NCBI GenBank assembly: GCA_024655865.1
Contig: JANLFM010000028.1
Span: 1 to 15,690, forward strand
Origin: Caldisericota bacterium
GTDB lineage: Bacteria; Caldisericota; JANLFM01
Reading direction: 5' to 3'
Length of the DNA stretch: 15,690 bases
The notes beneath the pieces are model-generated. The model made no database searches, was not told where the DNA came from, and was given only the letters and a program-made list of their open reading frames with translations. How positions within the stretch are numbered: the stretch's first letter is position 1; each line of letters begins with the position of its first letter. A program made the position numbers and the translations under genes. Positions 14,515 through 15,690 of this stretch are shown here, piece by piece.

Positions 14515-14553
14515 CTAAGAAAATTTGAGATCCCCATGCCTATTTTTCCTCAA
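14515..14553 (-). CDS. possible 12-codon leader ORF upstream of the binding protein gene
   Basis: A perfect AAGGAGG (14563-14569) begins right after the stop of the preceding gene and is 9 bases from a TTG start. The frame encodes MRKNRHGDLKFS and stops at TAG 14515, 38 bases before the binding protein start, which has its own strong site. Nothing in the peptide suggests a classical attenuator run of one amino acid. The strong ribosome site without a normal gene behind it is the only support. Confidence 0.25.
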   Translation of the reverse strand: MRKNRHGDLKFS

Positions 14554-14569
14554 TAAACCTCGCCTCCTT

Positions 14570-14863
14570 CTAATTTGTCATTAAATCCACTATTTCCAGC
14601 GTTAAGGATTGGAGGAATTGGTTGAAATGAGATTCGTCGGTCATTACTAAATATTTATTCTCGTCGATTCTTTTTTGAACAATATCTAATCGCTTACTTG
14701 TTAAACCATGATCCCGGAGCACTTTAATTAATCTGGCAGCTACTTCTAGAAGCCTTAAAGGACCATATTCTTTCTTCTCCCCTCCCAAATTCGCCGCGCT
14801 AACTACTATGAAACAGATAATGTTCCAAAAATCGGATTCTGAAAGTTCTTTTATTGAACTCAT
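14570..14863 (-). CDS. small uncharacterised helical protein coupled to the nitroreductase
   Basis: The 97-residue protein has no signal peptide or membrane segment and looks mainly alpha-helical. Visible stretches are SDFWNIICFIVVSAANLGGE, then YGPLRLLEVAARLIKVLRD, a basic middle and a hydrophobic end LTLEIVDLM. The ATG overlaps the TGA of the nitroreductase (ATGA), which implies translational coupling and equal amounts of the two proteins. It resembles, by memory only, small DUF6092-like proteins; I would not rely on that. A partner or stabiliser of the nitroreductase is the simplest idea. It ends 92 bases before the binding protein gene. Confidence 0.75.
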   Translation of the reverse strand: MSSIKELSESDFWNIICFIVVSAANLGGEKKEYGPLRLLEVAARLIKVLRDHGLTSKRLDIVQKRIDENKYLVMTDESHFNQFLQSLTLEIVDLMTN

Positions 14864-15372
14864 TTATAGACCTCCCACCAGATAATTTCCTCGAATTTCC
14901 TTTTGGGGGGTTTTGGGGTTTCTGCGGGAAAGCCTAATATAATTAATAAAATAGGTTTAATATTGGGAGGAAGATTTAATAACCTTTGGAGAGCTAATTC
15001 ATGGAAAGATCCAATTACACATGCTCCTAATCCTTTATCATGAGCCGCTAAAAGTATATTTTCTGCTGCCATTGAAGCATCAATAATTGCAAAACGTTCT
15101 CCTTGAAGACCACTTTTCTTTGTTGCTTCATCAAAATCAGAACAGACCGCGATTACGGCTTTAGGTTTGCCAAAAATTCCTGGACTTAGATTTTTAATTT
15201 TCTCAATTTGGTTTGAATCTGTAATGATAATGAATCGCCAAGCTTGCATGTTGCCGGCAGAAGGGGCCCAGACACCGGCATTGACTAGTTCTGAAAGTAT
15301 TTCTTGACTAATAGGCTCATTAGAAAAGGCACGGATACTTCTCCTAGTTTTTATAGCCTCAAAAAGCTCCAA
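14860..15372 (-). CDS. nitroreductase-family FMN oxidoreductase
   Basis: The 170-residue protein belongs to the nitroreductase fold that binds FMN as a dimer and moves electrons from NAD(P)H to nitro, quinone, flavin or other acceptors. The FMN phosphate-binding arginines appear in TRRSIRAF (9-16), the PSAGNMQ loop at 37-43 contacts flavin, and the C-terminal half has GLGACVIGSF (114-123) and LGFPAETPKPPKRKFEE, usual for the short clostridial type. The start is TTG at 15372 because AAGGAGG is 7 bases upstream and the product then begins MELFEAIKTRRSIR as in relatives. A longer frame to TTG 15432 runs through a hairpin and is rejected. The natural substrate is unknown; members of this fold include deiodinases and other specialised enzymes. 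Confidence 0.88.
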   Translation of the reverse strand: MELFEAIKTRRSIRAFSNEPISQEILSELVNAGVWAPSAGNMQAWRFIIITDSNQIEKIKNLSPGIFGKPKAVIAVCSDFDEATKKSGLQGERFAIIDASMAAENILLAAHDKGLGACVIGSFHELALQRLLNLPPNIKPILLIILGFPAETPKPPKRKFEEIIWWEVYK

Positions 15373-15386
15373 TTTCGTTCCTCCTT

Positions 15387-15435
15387 GCCTTGCTCCTGGG
15401 AGGTAAACTAAGGAGGTAGCTCCCAGGAGCAAGGC
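15387..15435 (-). promoter_or_regulatory. perfect 16-bp hairpin with anti-Shine-Dalgarno loop before the nitroreductase
   Basis: GCCTTGCTCCTGGGAG (15387-15402) is the exact reverse complement of 15420-15435, with a 17-base loop. On the message the loop reads CTACCTCCTTAGTTTAC. The ribosome site AAGGAGG of the nitroreductase (15380-15386) starts immediately after the stem. The loop contains CCTCCTT, the exact complement of that site. No T run follows on the minus strand, so it is not a plain terminator in that direction; on the plus strand a moderately T-rich TATTTTCTTATT follows. It lies 8 bases after the stop of the upstream gene. Confidence 0.7.
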
Positions 15436-15442
15436 TATTTTC

Positions 15443-15690
15443 TTATTGCTTTCCCATCCTATGAGCGAGATCCGCTAACTTAGGATGCAAAAGCTTTCCG
15501 CAATCCATAATTTGCTCGTCATCAAGCCAAACGGAAGAATTTAGGCAAATTCCATCAATATGGGTTACTGCCGGACCAGCATTGCCCTGGAAAAAGGGAC
15601 CTTGGTAACCGAATCCCCATTCAGTTGAACCCCAAACCCGTTCATCCTCGGTGCATAAGCCAGACAAACGAGCGCCCGGGTTGAAACCAT
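15443..15690 (-). CDS. C-terminal part of an M29 / aminopeptidase-T-like metal enzyme
   Basis: The frame enters from the right window edge and ends at TAA 15443, so only about the last 82 residues are seen. It reads GFNPGARLSGLCTEDERVWG, then STEWGFG, a glycine-rich loop, THIDGICLNSSVWLDDEQIM and DCGKLLHPKLADLA. This matches the end of M29-type aminopeptidases and relatives (NPxAR, then EDER, E-x-G-x-G, H-x-D and a final strand pair with 'LDDE'); the His-x-Asp pair provides metal ligands in that family. A true aminopeptidase would fit the peptide genes downstream, but the family also holds dioxygenase-like members. The stop is followed by the 16-bp hairpin and the nitroreductase on the same strand. 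Confidence 0.65.
   Translation of the reverse strand, partial: GFNPGARLSGLCTEDERVWGSTEWGFGYQGPFFQGNAGPAVTHIDGICLNSSVWLDDEQIMDCGKLLHPKLADLAHRMGKQ

Noticed and set aside
15373-15432. 20-codon N-terminal extension of the nitroreductase
   Set aside because: It translates the 16-bp hairpin and buries the AAGGAGG site; family members start at the MELFEAI position.
1-15690. CRISPR array, tRNA, rRNA or complete insertion sequence
   Set aside because: No regularly spaced repeats, cloverleaf-like segments, rRNA-like sequence or full transposase were seen on either strand.

Overview
The window looks like the chromosome of a Gram-positive anaerobe, most likely a Clostridia-type Firmicute. The evidence is an endolysin-like amidase with an S-layer homology (SLH) domain, a secreted nuclease carrying copper-amine-oxidase-type stalk repeats, strong AAGGAGG ribosome binding sites, a DegS/NarX-type two-component pair and a Dpp-type peptide transporter. 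No 16S rRNA or other phylogenetic marker is present, so this placement is inference. Base composition is mosaic by eye: GC-rich on the left (about 1-2270), intermediate around 2500-3700, and AT-richer through the two-component and transport genes.

Left part (1-2268): a small two-helix membrane protein (holin-like) sits 4 bases ahead of an N-acetylmuramoyl-L-alanine amidase with a C-terminal SLH repeat. This is a lysis-cassette arrangement, probably phage-derived. A convergent gene encodes a secreted, stalked staphylococcal-nuclease-like protein with a Cys/His-rich C-terminal tail.

Middle part (2269-4623): this stretch appears to be decaying or exchange-prone. It holds a frameshifted gene for an uncharacterised protein with a possible PD-(D/E)XK-like core, about 450 bases without a convincing gene but with a strong GC-rich inverted repeat, an orphan SLH fragment paralogous to the end of the amidase, and a short probable IS110-type transposase N-terminal remnant.

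Right part (4624-15690): everything is on the minus strand. In transcription order from the right edge there is the C-terminal end of an M29/aminopeptidase-T-like protein, a nitroreductase, a small helical protein whose start overlaps the nitroreductase stop, a peptide ABC transporter (lipoprotein binding protein, two permeases, two ATPases) and an M20/PepT-like peptidase. The binding protein is split by a one-base length change in a run of seven G. A four-PAS-domain soluble histidine kinase and its NarL-type response regulator follow. The simplest reading is one peptide capture, import and hydrolysis locus with a neighbouring sensor system; that the sensor controls it is only inference from position.

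Regulatory structure is rich: a perfect 14-bp hairpin separates the binding-protein gene from the permeases, and a perfect 16-bp hairpin with an anti-Shine-Dalgarno sequence in its loop lies directly before the nitroreductase ribosome binding site. I found no CRISPR array, tRNA, rRNA or complete insertion sequence. The nearest things to a new biological system are the uncharacterised nuclease-fold-like gene and the nitroreductase/small-protein/peptide-transport grouping; neither can be claimed as new from sequence alone.
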